A stretch of 33,673 bases of DNA, from assembly GCA_947575745.1 (NCBI GenBank), contig CANPOS010000021.1, positions 1 to 33,673 of the forward strand. Direction: 5' to 3'. The notes below the pieces were generated by a model that was not told the origin of the DNA, ran no database searches, and saw only the letters and a program-made list of their open reading frames with translations. Below are positions 17,017 to 26,105 of the stretch, piece after piece. The first letter of the stretch is position 1. Each line of letters starts with the position of its first letter. The position numbers and the translations under genes were made by a program. This DNA comes from an uncultured Clostridium sp. (lineage in GTDB: Bacteria > Bacillota > Clostridia > TANB77 > CAG-508).

Positions 17017-19047
17017 ATGAAGAAGATAGGCAAGGAAGAACTAAACCTTGAAAATGGACTAAAGAAAGAATGGATAATAACAAATGGACTTGGAGGATAT
17101 GCTTCCTCTACAATAATAGGATGCAATACAAGAAAATATCATGGACTATTAATAGCACCATTTTCAGCACCAGGCAGAAGAAAAGTAATACTTTCAAAAG
17201 TTGATGAGAGCTTAGAAATTGAAGGACAAAAGTATAATTTATATACAAATATAGCGAATAATTATATATCAGAAGGATATAAATACGAAGTAAGTTTTGA
17301 AAAAGACTATATACCAATATTTACATACAATGTAGAAGGAATAGAAGTAAAAAAACTAATAAGTATGGAATATGGAAAAAATACAGTGTGCATATTATAT
17401 AAAATAAAGACAGGAGAAAAATCTGCAAAACTTACACTTGCACCAATAATGAATAACAGGGACTTTCATCAAATGAGTACAAACCATGAATTTAGACTAA
17501 AACAAACAATAAACAAACAAAAAGTAGTAATAATCATGGATAATCAAGCAGAAAATCCAGTTTATCTAAATACAAGTGAAGGTACATATATAGAGCATTT
17601 TGGAGATACGTTTAATAATATGTACTATATAGAAGAAGAGAAAAGGGGATTTTATCCTGAAGAAAATCTGATAGTACCAGGAAGATATGAAATAGAATTA
17701 GAAGCAAATGAAGAAAAAGAAATTTCATTTGTATGTTCATTAGAAGACAATATCGAAGAACTAGAAGTTAAAAAAGTAATAAATGATGAAATAATAAGAA
17801 TTAGAAAATTAGTTATAAACTCAGGACTATATGACTTAAAACAAGAAGGAAAATATGATGCTGAATATAAAGAATTGATACAAGAATATATTGTTGCGAC
17901 AGACAACTTTATAGTATATAGGCCAAATTTTAGATTACATACAGTAATTGCTGGATATCCTTGGTTTTTAGATTGGGCAAGAGACTCGCTTATTTCATTT
18001 GAGGGGCTACTATTAATACCTAAAAGATATGAAGAAGCAAAAGAAGTACTTTTAACACTAATTAGAGATATAAAGTTTGGATTAGTTCCAAATGGGTACT
18101 CAGGATTTGATTTAAGACCACTATATAATAGTAGTGATGCTTCGCTTCTATTATTTGAAGCTGTATATAAATATTTAAAATATACAAATGATATGGTATT
18201 TGTCAAAGGTATATATTCAAGACTAAAATCTATTATAAAATCATATATAGAAGGAATAGATATAGACAATAATAACATATATTTAGATGAGGACTATTTA
18301 ATAGTTGCAGGAACACCAGCAACACAAAACACTTGGATGGATGCAAAATATGGAGAATATGTATTTACACCAAGAAATGGTAAAGCAGTTGAGCTAAATG
18401 CACTTTGGTATAATGCATTAAGAATAATGCAAGAATTATCAAATACATATGAAAATAAAGAAGAATTAAATAAATATAAAGAAATGGCAGAATACACAAA
18501 AATATCATTTACAAATAAATTCTATAATAAAAGAAGAAAATGTCTATATGATGTATTAGGAGACGGAAAAATAAGACCTAATCAATTATTTAGTTTATCA
18601 CTAAGTTTCCCAGTAATAGAACCAGATAGCGAAATAGCAAAAAATATCATAAATGTTACAGATAAAAAACTACTTACAACTCACGGATTAAAAACACTTG
18701 CAAAAGGAGAACCTAATTATGTTGAAAATTATGAAGGGGATTCTTTTAAACGTGATGCAAGCTATCATCAAGGACCAGTATGGCCATGGTTACTCGGACT
18801 TTACTATAATGCACTAAAAAATATGATAAAAATAGAAACAAATAAAACAAAGAAACAAGAGCTTACAGACAAATTAGAAGAATTTTGCAAGACTATAGAA
18901 GATAATTTCTTAGTGTCACTAGATAGTGATGGAGTAATAGGAAGTATAGGAGAGATATATGATACTAAAGAACCATATTCTTCAAAAGGAGCTCCAGCAC
19001 AAGCATGGAGTGTGGCAGAGGTATTTAGGATAATATTAAGAAAGTAG
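17017..19047 (+). CDS. glycogen debranching enzyme, archaeal type (amylo-alpha-1,6-glucosidase)
   Basis: Removes alpha-1,6 branches during glycogen breakdown. The 676-residue protein starts at ATG 17017 behind TGGAGGAG. The N-terminal domain begins EWIITNGLGGYASSTIIG and NTRKYHGLLIAP (residues 13-48). The C-terminal (alpha/alpha)6 catalytic domain spans about 290-675, with PWFLDWARDSLISFEGLL near 310, NTWMDAKYGEYVFTPRNG near 437 and RDASYHQGPVWPWLLGLYY near 583, which carry the conserved acidic and aromatic residues of the family. No in-frame CGG. It joins yvcK (27 bases upstream) in an apparent carbon-storage unit. Confidence 0.9.
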   Translation: MKKIGKEELNLENGLKKEWIITNGLGGYASSTIIGCNTRKYHGLLIAPFSAPGRRKVILSKVDESLEIEGQKYNLYTNIANNYISEGYKYEVSFEKDYIPIFTYNVEGIEVKKLISMEYGKNTVCILYKIKTGEKSAKLTLAPIMNNRDFHQMSTNHEFRLKQTINKQKVVIIMDNQAENPVYLNTSEGTYIEHFGDTFNNMYYIEEEKRGFYPEENLIVPGRYEIELEANEEKEISFVCSLEDNIEELEVKKVINDEIIRIRKLVINSGLYDLKQEGKYDAEYKELIQEYIVATDNFIVYRPNFRLHTVIAGYPWFLDWARDSLISFEGLLLIPKRYEEAKEVLLTLIRDIKFGLVPNGYSGFDLRPLYNSSDASLLLFEAVYKYLKYTNDMVFVKGIYSRLKSIIKSYIEGIDIDNNNIYLDEDYLIVAGTPATQNTWMDAKYGEYVFTPRNGKAVELNALWYNALRIMQELSNTYENKEELNKYKEMAEYTKISFTNKFYNKRRKCLYDVLGDGKIRPNQLFSLSLSFPVIEPDSEIAKNIINVTDKKLLTTHGLKTLAKGEPNYVENYEGDSFKRDASYHQGPVWPWLLGLYYNALKNMIKIETNKTKKQELTDKLEEFCKTIEDNFLVSLDSDGVIGSIGEIYDTKEPYSSKGAPAQAWSVAEVFRIILRK

Positions 19048-19542
19048 ATGACTTTTGTGCGAATATTAGGAATAGACCCAGGGTATGGGATAACAGGATA
19101 TAGTATAATAGACTATATTGGAAACAAATTTAAATTGATAGCAAGTGGAGCAATAAAAACAGCAGCAAAAACTTCATTTCCACTAAGGCTATCAGAAATA
19201 TTTACAGACTTAAATTTAATAATAGACGAATATGCACCAGATGCTATATCAGTAGAAGAACTATTTTTTAACAACAATGTAAAAACAGCAATAAATGTTG
19301 CACAAGCAAGAGGAGTAATATTAGTAGTAGGATGTCAAAGAGGAATACCTACTTATGAATACACACCACTTCAAGTAAAGCAAGCAGTAGTAGGCTATGG
19401 AAGGGCGGACAAAATACAAGTACAAAAAATGGTAAAAACAATATTAAATGTAGAAACATTACCAAAACTAGATGATATAACAGACAGTATGGCAATAGCA
19501 ATTTGCCATGCGCATTCTGCAAGATTTGCAGAAAAATTGTAA
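19048..19542 (+). CDS. ruvC: Holliday junction resolvase RuvC
   Basis: Endonuclease that cuts Holliday junctions with RuvAB in recombination and repair. The 164-residue protein has the four acidic positions: ILGIDPGYGITGY (Asp about 10), SVEELFFNNN (Glu about 71), and DDITDSMAIAICHAH (final Asp pair near 144-148). The loop VVGYGRADKIQVQKMV is also typical. The ATG at 19048 follows the debranching-enzyme stop with no gap. A GTG four codons on is an alternative start. holA starts 13 bases after the stop. Confidence 0.92.
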   Translation: MTFVRILGIDPGYGITGYSIIDYIGNKFKLIASGAIKTAAKTSFPLRLSEIFTDLNLIIDEYAPDAISVEELFFNNNVKTAINVAQARGVILVVGCQRGIPTYEYTPLQVKQAVVGYGRADKIQVQKMVKTILNVETLPKLDDITDSMAIAICHAHSARFAEKL

Positions 19543-19555
19543 GGAAGAAATAATT

Positions 19556-20580
19556 ATGAAGCAAGAAGAATTAGAAAAAGAATTAAAAGATGAAAAATTA
19601 AATAGCATGTATATTTTGTATGGGGAAGAAACATACCTTTTAGAAACAGCTGTAAAAAAGATTAAAAAGCTATTTGGAGAAAAAGTAATACGGAATAAAC
19701 TATATAGAATTAGACGAAGAAACAATAGGAAACCTTATGCAAGAACTCCAAATGCCATGTTTTGGTTATGAAAAGAAAATGATAATAGTAAAAAATTCTG
19801 GGTTATTCAAAAAAGAAACAAAAAAGAAAACAACAAATACTAAAGAAATAAGAGACAACTTAGAAAAATATTTAAAAGAAAATATAGAAGATATAAAAGA
19901 AAGAATAGTTTTAGTATTTATAGAAGAAAGTATAGATAAATTAAATATAACAAAAACATTTGAAAGTATGGGACGGAATAATATGTGAATTTGAACTACA
20001 AAAGCCATTAGCATTGGAAAAAAGACTCACAGCAATTTGCAATGCATACAAAGTAAAAGCAGACTCAGGGGTAATAAAATTTTTAATAGAAACATCTGGT
20101 ACAAGCATGCAAGAACTAATAAATGAAATAAGAAAACTAATAGAATATGTTGGAGAAGGTGGAACAATAAAAAAAGAAGACGTACAGAAATTAGCAATAA
20201 AGACATTAGATAGTAACATATTTGATTTAACAGACAATTTAGGAAAGAAAAATATAGGGGCTTCAATACAGATATTAAATGAGTTACTTTACTTAAAAGA
20301 ACCAATACAAAAGATACTAATAACAATGTATAACCATTTCAAAAAACTATATATTGTAAAACTATCAGAAAAATATAGAAAAGACTTAGCAGTAGCTATG
20401 AACTTAAAGCCAAATCAGGCATTTTTACTAAACAAATATAAAATGCAAGCAAAATATTTTACAGAACAAGAAATAAGGAGTATCTTAGACGAAATGATAA
20501 AATTAGATACAAACTATAAAAATGGACTAATAGATATTAATATTGGAGTAGAAGCGATATTGTGCATGTATTGTTCATAA
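19556..20580 (+). CDS. holA: DNA polymerase III delta subunit with two CGG skip sites
   Basis: Delta opens the sliding clamp in the clamp loader. The start is ATG 19556 with AAGGAAG upstream. The gene lies in three frames joined at CGG 19691-19693 and CGG 19974-19976. Skipping each C gives KVIGINYIELDEETIGNLM and FESMGGIICEFELQKPLALEK and a full-length protein of 340 residues, normal for delta. The Walker-like N-terminus LYGEETYLLETAVKKI, ELQMPCFGYEKKMIIVKNS and the C-terminal NIFDLTDNLGKKN region are typical. Delta is essential, so the cell must pass both CGG codons efficiently. Without recoding the product would end soon after residue 45. Annotation software will report three overlapping short ORFs. 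Confidence 0.92.
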
Positions 20581-20605
20581 AACAGGTTTTGAATTTGCCT
20601 GTTAG

Positions 20606-20629
20606 AGAAGTGGTATATATACCACTTCT
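20606..20629 (+). terminator. 24-base perfect palindrome after holA
   Basis: AGAAGTGGTATA pairs with TATACCACTTCT with almost no loop. A second small hairpin (AACAGG/CCTGTT, 20581-20602) precedes it. There is no long T-run, so it may be a terminator or a protein-binding site. Confidence 0.5.
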
Positions 20630-20658
20630 ATCTAATTTGTAATTCTTATAACTGTATA

Positions 20659-20689
20659 TGAATAAATTTCCTCTTTTTTCTTAATAATA
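20659..20689 (+). promoter_or_regulatory. candidate sigma-G promoter of gpr, overlapping a hairpin
   Basis: TGAATA (20659-20664), a 17-base spacer and TAATAATA (20682-20689) resemble forespore sigma-G signals; gpr is a sigma-G gene in bacilli. The stretch 20670-20704 also forms a long hairpin whose right arm carries the ribosome site AAGGAGG. If transcription starts upstream, that hairpin would hide the site. Confidence 0.3.
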
Positions 20690-20712
20690 TTAAGAAAAAG
20701 GAGGCTTTTATT

Positions 20713-21644
20713 ATGTATAATTTTAGAACAGACTTAGCATTAGAAAGAAGAGAAATATTAGGAAAACAGCAAGGCGAAGAGATTGATGGGATAGAAGTAG
20801 AAGAAAAGGAAATAAGCGAAAAAATAAAAATATCAAAAGTAAAGATAACAAATGAAAATGGAGAACAAGCAATTGGAAAACCAAAAGGAACATATGTCAC
20901 AATAGATATAAAAAAATTAAAAATAGCAACAGAAGAAGAAATAGAAGAAGCATCAAATGTTTTATCAGAAGAATTAAAATCACTTGTAAATCTTCATATA
21001 GATACATCAGCAGATGTATTGGTTGTAGGACTTGGAAATGAATATATTACACCAGACTCATTAGGACCAAAAGTAATTGCAAATATTGAAGTAACAAGAC
21101 ATGTTATAAAATATTTGCCAGAATATGTAGAAGAAGGCACAAGACCAATAAGTGCAATATCTCCAGGAGTACTTGGAACAACAGGAATAGAAACATTAGA
21201 AATATTAGAGGGAATAGTAAACAATGTAAAGCCCAAACTCCTTATAGTAATAGATGCATTAGCATCAAGAAGTATAGAAAGAATAAGTAGTACAATTCAG
21301 TTATCAGATACAGGAATAGTACCAGGAGCAGGAGTACGGAAATACAAGAAAAGAATTAAGTGTAGAAACATTAGGAGTGCCAGTAATTGCACTTGGAATT
21401 CCAACAGTTGTGGAAAGTGCAGTTCTAGTTAATGAAGCATTAGCTCTATTCATAAATAAACTGCAAAATGAAGCTAGATCAAATGACTATCTAAATGAAT
21501 TAAAAGAAAAAGATAATTATGACGAAATAAAAGAAGCTCTAAATCCACGGAGACTATAACATGATAGTAACACCTAAAGAAATAGATGAACTTATAAATA
21601 ATATGACAGAAATAGTTGCAAGAGGAATAAATAAGTCATTATAA
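20713..21644 (+). CDS. gpr: spore germination protease GPR with two CGG skip sites
   Basis: GPR is made as an inactive zymogen in the forespore and degrades small acid-soluble spore proteins at germination. ATG 20713 follows AAGGAGG. The propeptide starts FRTDLALERREI. Two Asp-containing motifs of this atypical aspartic-type protease family are visible: VGLGNEYITPDSLGPKVI and LIVIDALASRS. The frame breaks at CGG 21337-21339 (skip gives PGAGVGNTRKELSVETLG) and at CGG 21548-21550 (skip gives ALNPGDYNMIVTPKEID). With both skips the protein is 309 residues and ends in the family's usual C-terminus; without the second it would lose the VTPKEID tail. It overlaps the convergent TraX-like gene by six bases. 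Confidence 0.92.
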
Positions 21645-22352
21645 GGAAAGAGATAGCCAATGTATACCAAATAATATTAATAGATGTAAAGGATAGAAAA
21701 GATATAAAAGATATTTTATGTCTTTTCCCTTTTTATTATTATATAAATTAATAAACATAAGAGGTAAACAAGTAAAAATAATTATATATATGTAAATTTT
21801 AGAATTTGTGCTAAACAAAACATTTGGAAATTGATAAATAATAGTGCATAATATAAAAGCGATATTCATTAATAATCTGTGTTTTTTAAATAAGTAAAAA
21901 ATAAAGATAATGCTAACACCATAATATCCATAATCACAATGAAGTATTTCAGACAAAAGAGCAGTGATAATGGCAAAAACAACGCCAATAAAAATATACA
22001 AATAATGCATATTTTTATTTTTACATTCTATTTTATTAAGAAAATCAAAAATAGTTATTGCAATTAATCCTAAAAATAAAGTAAAGAAGATATTTAAGTA
22101 AAGGTTAGAAGAATATATAGATGTGAACAACATAAAAGGTATTTGAGAAATTAATGCAAAAACAAATAACCTCAAAAGATACTTTTTGAGGTTTTTAGTA
22201 TGAATGTAACCTTCACTTATTTGAAATGCGAATATAGGAAAAGCAAGTCTACCTATATAATTCAAAAAAGAGAAATGCCCAAATATCACATAAGAACTAT
22301 GGTCACATGTCATTGAAATTAATGCAATTATTTTTAATACAAAAGCAGACAT
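21639..22352 (-). CDS. TraX-like integral membrane protein
   Basis: A 237-residue protein with seven to eight membrane segments and the TraX-family start (ALISMTCDHSSYVIFG, IGRLAFPIFAFQISEGY). TraX of F-like plasmids acetylates pilin; in Bacillota such proteins are chromosomal acyltransferase-like membrane proteins of unknown substrate. The ATG at 22352 lies only five bases after the reframed stop of the GT2 gene, and the AAAGGA ribosome site is inside the last codons of that gene, so translation is coupled. A joint role in modifying cell-surface glycans is plausible but unproven. Confidence 0.8.
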   Translation of the reverse strand: MSAFVLKIIALISMTCDHSSYVIFGHFSFLNYIGRLAFPIFAFQISEGYIHTKNLKKYLLRLFVFALISQIPFMLFTSIYSSNLYLNIFFTLFLGLIAITIFDFLNKIECKNKNMHYLYIFIGVVFAIITALLSEILHCDYGYYGVSIIFIFYLFKKHRLLMNIAFILCTIIYQFPNVLFSTNSKIYIYIIIFTCLPLMFINLYNNKKGKDIKYLLYLFYPLHLLILFGIHWLSLSL

Positions 22353-22357
22353 ATATC

Positions 22358-23324
22358 TTATCCTTTCATATTAGTTTCCTTTTGTTCGTTATAAGAATCT
22401 ATAAAATATAGAGGACGTCTTTTTGTTTCATAAAAGGCTCTTCCGAGGTATTCTCCGAATTAATCCTAAGAATATAAGCTGAATTCCACCTAAGAAAAGA
22501 ATTACAACCATCATTGAAGCATATCCAGAAACATCAACTCCATATATCAATGTTTTAAGGATAATAGCAAGCATGTACAAGAAGCCAGCACAAGAAACTA
22601 TAATTCCTAAAATTGCAGCCCAACGTAAAGGAGAAGTGGTAAAAGAAGTTATACCGTCAATAGATAAGTTAATAAGCCTACCATAATTCCACTTAGTTTT
22701 TCCGGCAACTCTTGGATCCCTATCATATAAAATTTCTTTTTTATTATATCCTATCCAACTATAAAGCCCTTTAGTATATCTTTGAGACTCTCTAAGTTCT
22801 TTTATAGCCTCAACACAACGTCTATCAAGAAGTCTAAAATCACCTGTATCTTTTTGGATTTCAATTGAAGTCATACTTTGTAAAACTCTATAAAATCCCC
22901 AAGAAGTAAGCTTTTTTAAAGGGCTTTCGCCTTTTCTCGATTTTCTTTTAGCATAAACATCATCATAGCCTTCTTCCCAGTATTTAATCATTTCAGGAAT
23001 TAGCTCAGGAGGATCTTGAAGATCAGCATCCATTATAACTAGAGCATCACCTCTAACATAATCAAAACCTGCAGCCATTGCAGTTTCTTTACCATAATTT
23101 CTTGATAAATTAACATAGTTAATTCTAGTATCTTTTTTTCTTAGGAATTTAATAAGCTCTAAGGTATTGTCTTTGCTTCCATCATTAACAAATAGAACTT
23201 CAAAATCATAATTTGGTTGTTCGTTCATAAGTTTAACAAGTCTATCATATAAAATTGGAAGAGATTCGTGCTCATTATATGCTGGTACAAGTATTGTAAT
23301 TAATTTTTTTCCATTTGAATCCAT
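22358..23324 (-). CDS. GT2 family glycosyltransferase with two membrane segments and one CGG skip site
   Basis: A DPM1/GtrB-like enzyme that transfers a sugar to undecaprenyl phosphate. The catalytic domain (1-230) has VPAYNEHESLPILYDRL, a nucleotide-binding DADLQDPPELI and the acceptor-side DTGDFRLLDRR. Two membrane segments follow (about 235-260 and 270-292). The frame breaks near the end at CGG 22457-22455 (minus strand). Skipping the C changes GLIRRIPRKSLL to GLIGEYLGRAFYETKRRPLY, the standard family C-terminus, and extends the gene to a stop at 22360-22358, for 321 residues. The stop then lies just before the TraX-like gene with its ribosome site in place, which supports the reframing. 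Confidence 0.93.
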
Positions 23325-23426
23325 AATTTAATCATCCTTTAATAAAATGTATATATATATTTATACCACAAAAATAGGAGATAGTAAAGAAATTTAAAGA
23401 TTTTTGATAAAATTTTGAAAATTATA

Positions 23427-23455
23427 TTGACAGAAAAAGAAATAAATATTATAAT
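23427..23455 (+). promoter_or_regulatory. sigma-A promoter of tRNA-Tyr
   Basis: TTGACA (23427-23432) and TATAAT (23450-23455), both perfect, with a 17-base spacer, about 36 bases before the tRNA. Confidence 0.8.
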
Positions 23456-23490
23456 TAATTGCGTTGTAAATGAAGTTAATTTATTTACAT

Positions 23491-23576
23491 GGGTAGGTGG
23501 CCGAGTGGCTAAAGGCGGCAGACTGTAAATCTGTTCTCATTTGAGTACGATGGTTCGAATCCATCCCTGCCCACCA
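23491..23576 (+). tRNA. tRNA-Tyr (anticodon GTA)
   Basis: The acceptor stem GGGTAGG pairs with CCTGCCC (one G-T). The anticodon loop is CTGTAAA inside a CAGA/TCTG stem. A long class II variable arm (CTCATTTGAGTA) is present, and the T arm GATGGTTCGAATCCATC is intact. CCA is encoded (23574-23576). It sits at the left edge of an integrase-bearing element and is a probable integration target. Confidence 0.95.
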
Positions 23577-23582
23577 GAAACG

Positions 23583-23627
23583 AACAACCTAAATTGCTTA
23601 GAAAAATAAGCTCTTTAGGTTGTTTTT
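23583..23627 (+). terminator. intrinsic terminator of tRNA-Tyr
   Basis: The outer stem AACAACCTAAA (23583-23593) pairs with TTTAGGTTGTT (23614-23624), the inner stem GCTTA pairs with TAAGC, and TTTTT follows. It may also act on the minus strand for the integrase. Confidence 0.8.
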
Positions 23628-23667
23628 GTATTCCAAAGTATGCAATAAAGTATGCAGTAGAGATTTT

Positions 23668-24870
23668 TTATTTTATATTTTGCATATATTCAACATACTT
23701 GTCAACTTGTTCATTTTTAAATTTATCAAAAATTGTAGTATAAGTATTTATTGTAGTTTGAATATCTTTATGTCCTAATAGTTTTTGTAATACTTCGGCT
23801 GGCATTCCACTTTCAATACAACGTGTTGCATAAGTATGTCTTAACATATGTTGATTATATGTGCTAGTTTTTGAATTAATCTCTTTTTTACCTCTTTTTA
23901 TTATGTATGGAACAACTCCTAAATTAGCATTAGTGCAAATTCTTTTAAATCTACTATTCATATCAGATACTGAATATAATTGACCAGTAGGCTGAATAAA
24001 TAAAAGATTATTTATGTTTAAAGTCATATCAGATATAGATTTTCTTAATGCTTGTTCAAAAAGTGAAGAAATAGGAATTGTTCTTAAAGAGTTATATGTT
24101 TTGGTTGTACTACCTAATATGGTTTTTCCGTTTTTATCTTTAGTAAGACTTCTTTTTATACATATAGTTCCTTCTTTAAAATTTATATCTTCTGTTTTTA
24201 GTGCTAGTATTTCGCCCATGCGCATACCTGTATATAAAGCAATAGTAAAAATATTTTTATAATGTAAATCTTTGTCAAGTTCTTCTAAAAAGGCTTTTTG
24301 TTCATCAATAGTAAGTGCTTCAATTTTTTCATCAATTTTGTCAGATTTTGGTTTTTCTACATTTAGCATAGGGTTTTTTAATATGTAATCACGTTTTATT
24401 GCTTCTATAAAAATTCTACCCAACATTTCATATATTTTGTCAATATATGAATTTGCATATTTCTTTTTAGTATCAATAAATTCTTGTAAGTGATTAGTAG
24501 TAATCTTTTGTATAGGAATATTACCAATTTTATGATTTTTGACATGATTAAGTGTTTGAATGGCTCTGCTGTATGTGGCTTCACTAATTTTATTTCTGTT
24601 TAGTTTATTTTCCACTATTTCCGAGCCTAGTTGATAAACTGTAATATCATTTTTACATATATAAGTACCAGTATTCAAACTATTTTTTACTTCTGTAACT
24701 CTAGCCTTAAAATCTGTTTTACTTTCTTTTTTCCTTTGTTTCATAGTTTGCCTTTTTCCGTTTGTGTCATAATATTGGAACACTAAACAGCCTAAAGCCT
24801 TACTTTTATATAGTGTGCCTTCGCCATTTCCAACTTGTTTTGTTTTTTCATTTCTTCTATTCTTTTCCAT
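23668..24870 (-). CDS. int: tyrosine-type site-specific integrase
   Basis: The 400-residue recombinase has an N-terminal AP2-like DNA-binding region (about 15-55), a SAM-like core-binding domain (70-170), and the catalytic domain with Arg in ALYTGMRMGEILALK, HMLRHTYATRC (H-x-x-R), and LGHKDIQTTINTYTTI with the nucleophilic Tyr. It lies 91 bases from tRNA-Tyr, pointing at it, the usual arrangement for elements inserted in a tRNA 3' end. The Tn916/phage-like Int group fits best. It has no in-frame CGG. Attachment-site partners cannot be checked because the far end is outside the window. Confidence 0.92.
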   Translation of the reverse strand: MEKNRRNEKTKQVGNGEGTLYKSKALGCLVFQYYDTNGKRQTMKQRKKESKTDFKARVTEVKNSLNTGTYICKNDITVYQLGSEIVENKLNRNKISEATYSRAIQTLNHVKNHKIGNIPIQKITTNHLQEFIDTKKKYANSYIDKIYEMLGRIFIEAIKRDYILKNPMLNVEKPKSDKIDEKIEALTIDEQKAFLEELDKDLHYKNIFTIALYTGMRMGEILALKTEDINFKEGTICIKRSLTKDKNGKTILGSTTKTYNSLRTIPISSLFEQALRKSISDMTLNINNLLFIQPTGQLYSVSDMNSRFKRICTNANLGVVPYIIKRGKKEINSKTSTYNQHMLRHTYATRCIESGMPAEVLQKLLGHKDIQTTINTYTTIFDKFKNEQVDKYVEYMQNIK

Positions 24871-24955
24871 AATTAAAAAATCACTCCTTTACAAGAGCAA
24901 CTTTTTGTACTATAATAGATTATAGAAAGTCACTCTTTTTTTGATTTTCTAGGGG

Positions 24956-24982
24956 AATTATTTTTTGAGCAGTCTAGCAACT
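24956..24982 (-). repeat. 27-bp inverted repeat, left copy
   Basis: Read on the minus strand it begins AGTTGCTAGACTGCTCAAA and ends AATAATT. It matches the right copy at 26491-26517 in 26 of 27 bases, in opposite orientation. It lies about 85 bases before the integrase start. Confidence 0.8.
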
Positions 24983-25007
24983 ATTACAAAAAATATTCCC
25001 TGCTTTT

Positions 25008-25370
25008 TTATTCATTTCTTATTTTTTCATCTTTTATGTGTTTTTTTAATTTCTTTAAATTTTTTTCAATGTCAAACATAAAAGTATTTTGTAGTTTGGA
25101 AGCGGTAAAACAAAGTGTTTTTCCAGAATTTATTTCTAATACTTCAAATATCCCTTTATACTCATCCCACAAAAACATAGAAATATACCCTAAAATACCA
25201 TAATTTGCTTCATTTTCTAATAAACAGTTAATAGTTTCAATTCTTTTTGAAAAAGCTCTTTTATTTGTAGTTACTTTATCTTGTTTAGCTTTTAAATTTT
25301 CCAATACTTCTATTGATTTTTCAGTTAGTCCAAGTCTTTTATAAATTTCTTCATTATTAGTTCTTTTCAT
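25008..25370 (-). CDS. stand-alone relative of the XRE repressor C-terminal domain
   Basis: The 120-residue protein has no helix-turn-helix. It aligns with the C-terminal half of the neighbouring repressor: TEKSIEVLENLK against SDKAIETLHTYA, then INCLLENEANYGILGYISMFL against ISYLLENDLKYGLFSKLEEFL. A repressor C-domain copy could form mixed oligomers and change repression (an antirepressor-like role), but this is inference. It follows the repressor gene by 33 bases on the same strand. Confidence 0.6.
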   Translation of the reverse strand: MKRTNNEEIYKRLGLTEKSIEVLENLKAKQDKVTTNKRAFSKRIETINCLLENEANYGILGYISMFLWDEYKGIFEVLEINSGKTLCFTASKLQNTFMFDIEKNLKKLKKHIKDEKIRNE

Positions 25371-25403
25371 AGATTTACTCCGTTTTTACTAATAATATAA
25401 CAT

Positions 25404-26084
25404 TTATTTTTTCTTTTTGTTATCTTTGGTAGCAATTTTAGCTTCCTTCTCTATATCTTTTTTTATATTAAATAATGTTTCATCGACTATAATTTTAGTT
25501 ATGTTTTCCCATTGTTGAACAGTCATAGTATAACCTAAATCATCATTAATGATGTCTTGCTCTAAATCTATTACTTTTTTATGCTTTATTTTAAAACATA
25601 AAAATTCTTCTAATTTGCTAAAAAGACCATATTTTAAATCATTTTCCAACAAATAACTAATCATATAATATGTTTTTTTACGCGACTGATTAATAATATC
25701 CTCAAGTGTTATTGGATATTTCTTTACATCTAAATTTTTCTTTGTTTCTAGTGCATATGTATGTAATGTTTCTATTGCTTTATCAGATAATCCTGTTATT
25801 TCTTTTGTATCGTGATATTCTCTTGTTGGACTTTTAGAATATCCTAGCAAATAGTCGCATGACACATTAAGAGCATCAACAATTCTAACAAATGTATCTA
25901 GGTCAGGCTTTCTACTACCGTTTTCATAATAATTCATTGTAACCCTATCTACATAAACCACCTTTGCTAGTGCCTCTTGAGAACTAAACCCCGCATTAAT
26001 TCGTGCTTTTTTTAATCTTTCACTAAACTTATCAATATTTCCCTTTTTGTCTTTTGTGTCGTTGCTTGACGACATTTTTAACAT
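25404..26084 (-). CDS. XRE-family repressor of the mobile element
   Basis: The start at 26084 (MLKMSSSND) is preferred because AAGGAGG lies seven bases upstream; the frame is open further but lacks a ribosome site. The 226-residue protein has a Cro/CI-type helix-turn-helix at about 20-80 (RLKKARINAGFSSQEALAK, then MNYYENGSRKPDLDTF) and a C-terminal all-helical effector or oligomerisation domain. It is divergent from the HTH gene at 26212 across a promoter flanked by a 9-bp inverted repeat, typical of a lysogeny-type switch. It probably represses the excision and replication genes. Confidence 0.85.
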   Translation of the reverse strand: MLKMSSSNDTKDKKGNIDKFSERLKKARINAGFSSQEALAKVVYVDRVTMNYYENGSRKPDLDTFVRIVDALNVSCDYLLGYSKSPTREYHDTKEITGLSDKAIETLHTYALETKKNLDVKKYPITLEDIINQSRKKTYYMISYLLENDLKYGLFSKLEEFLCFKIKHKKVIDLEQDIINDDLGYTMTVQQWENITKIIVDETLFNIKKDIEKEAKIATKDNKKKK

Positions 26085-26105
26085 TTTAAAACCTCCTTGT
26101 TTTTG

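Noticed and set aside
19508-19555. holA starting at 19508 inside ruvC
   Set aside because: AAGGAAG followed by ATG 19556 gives the usual delta N-terminus; 19508 lacks a ribosome site.
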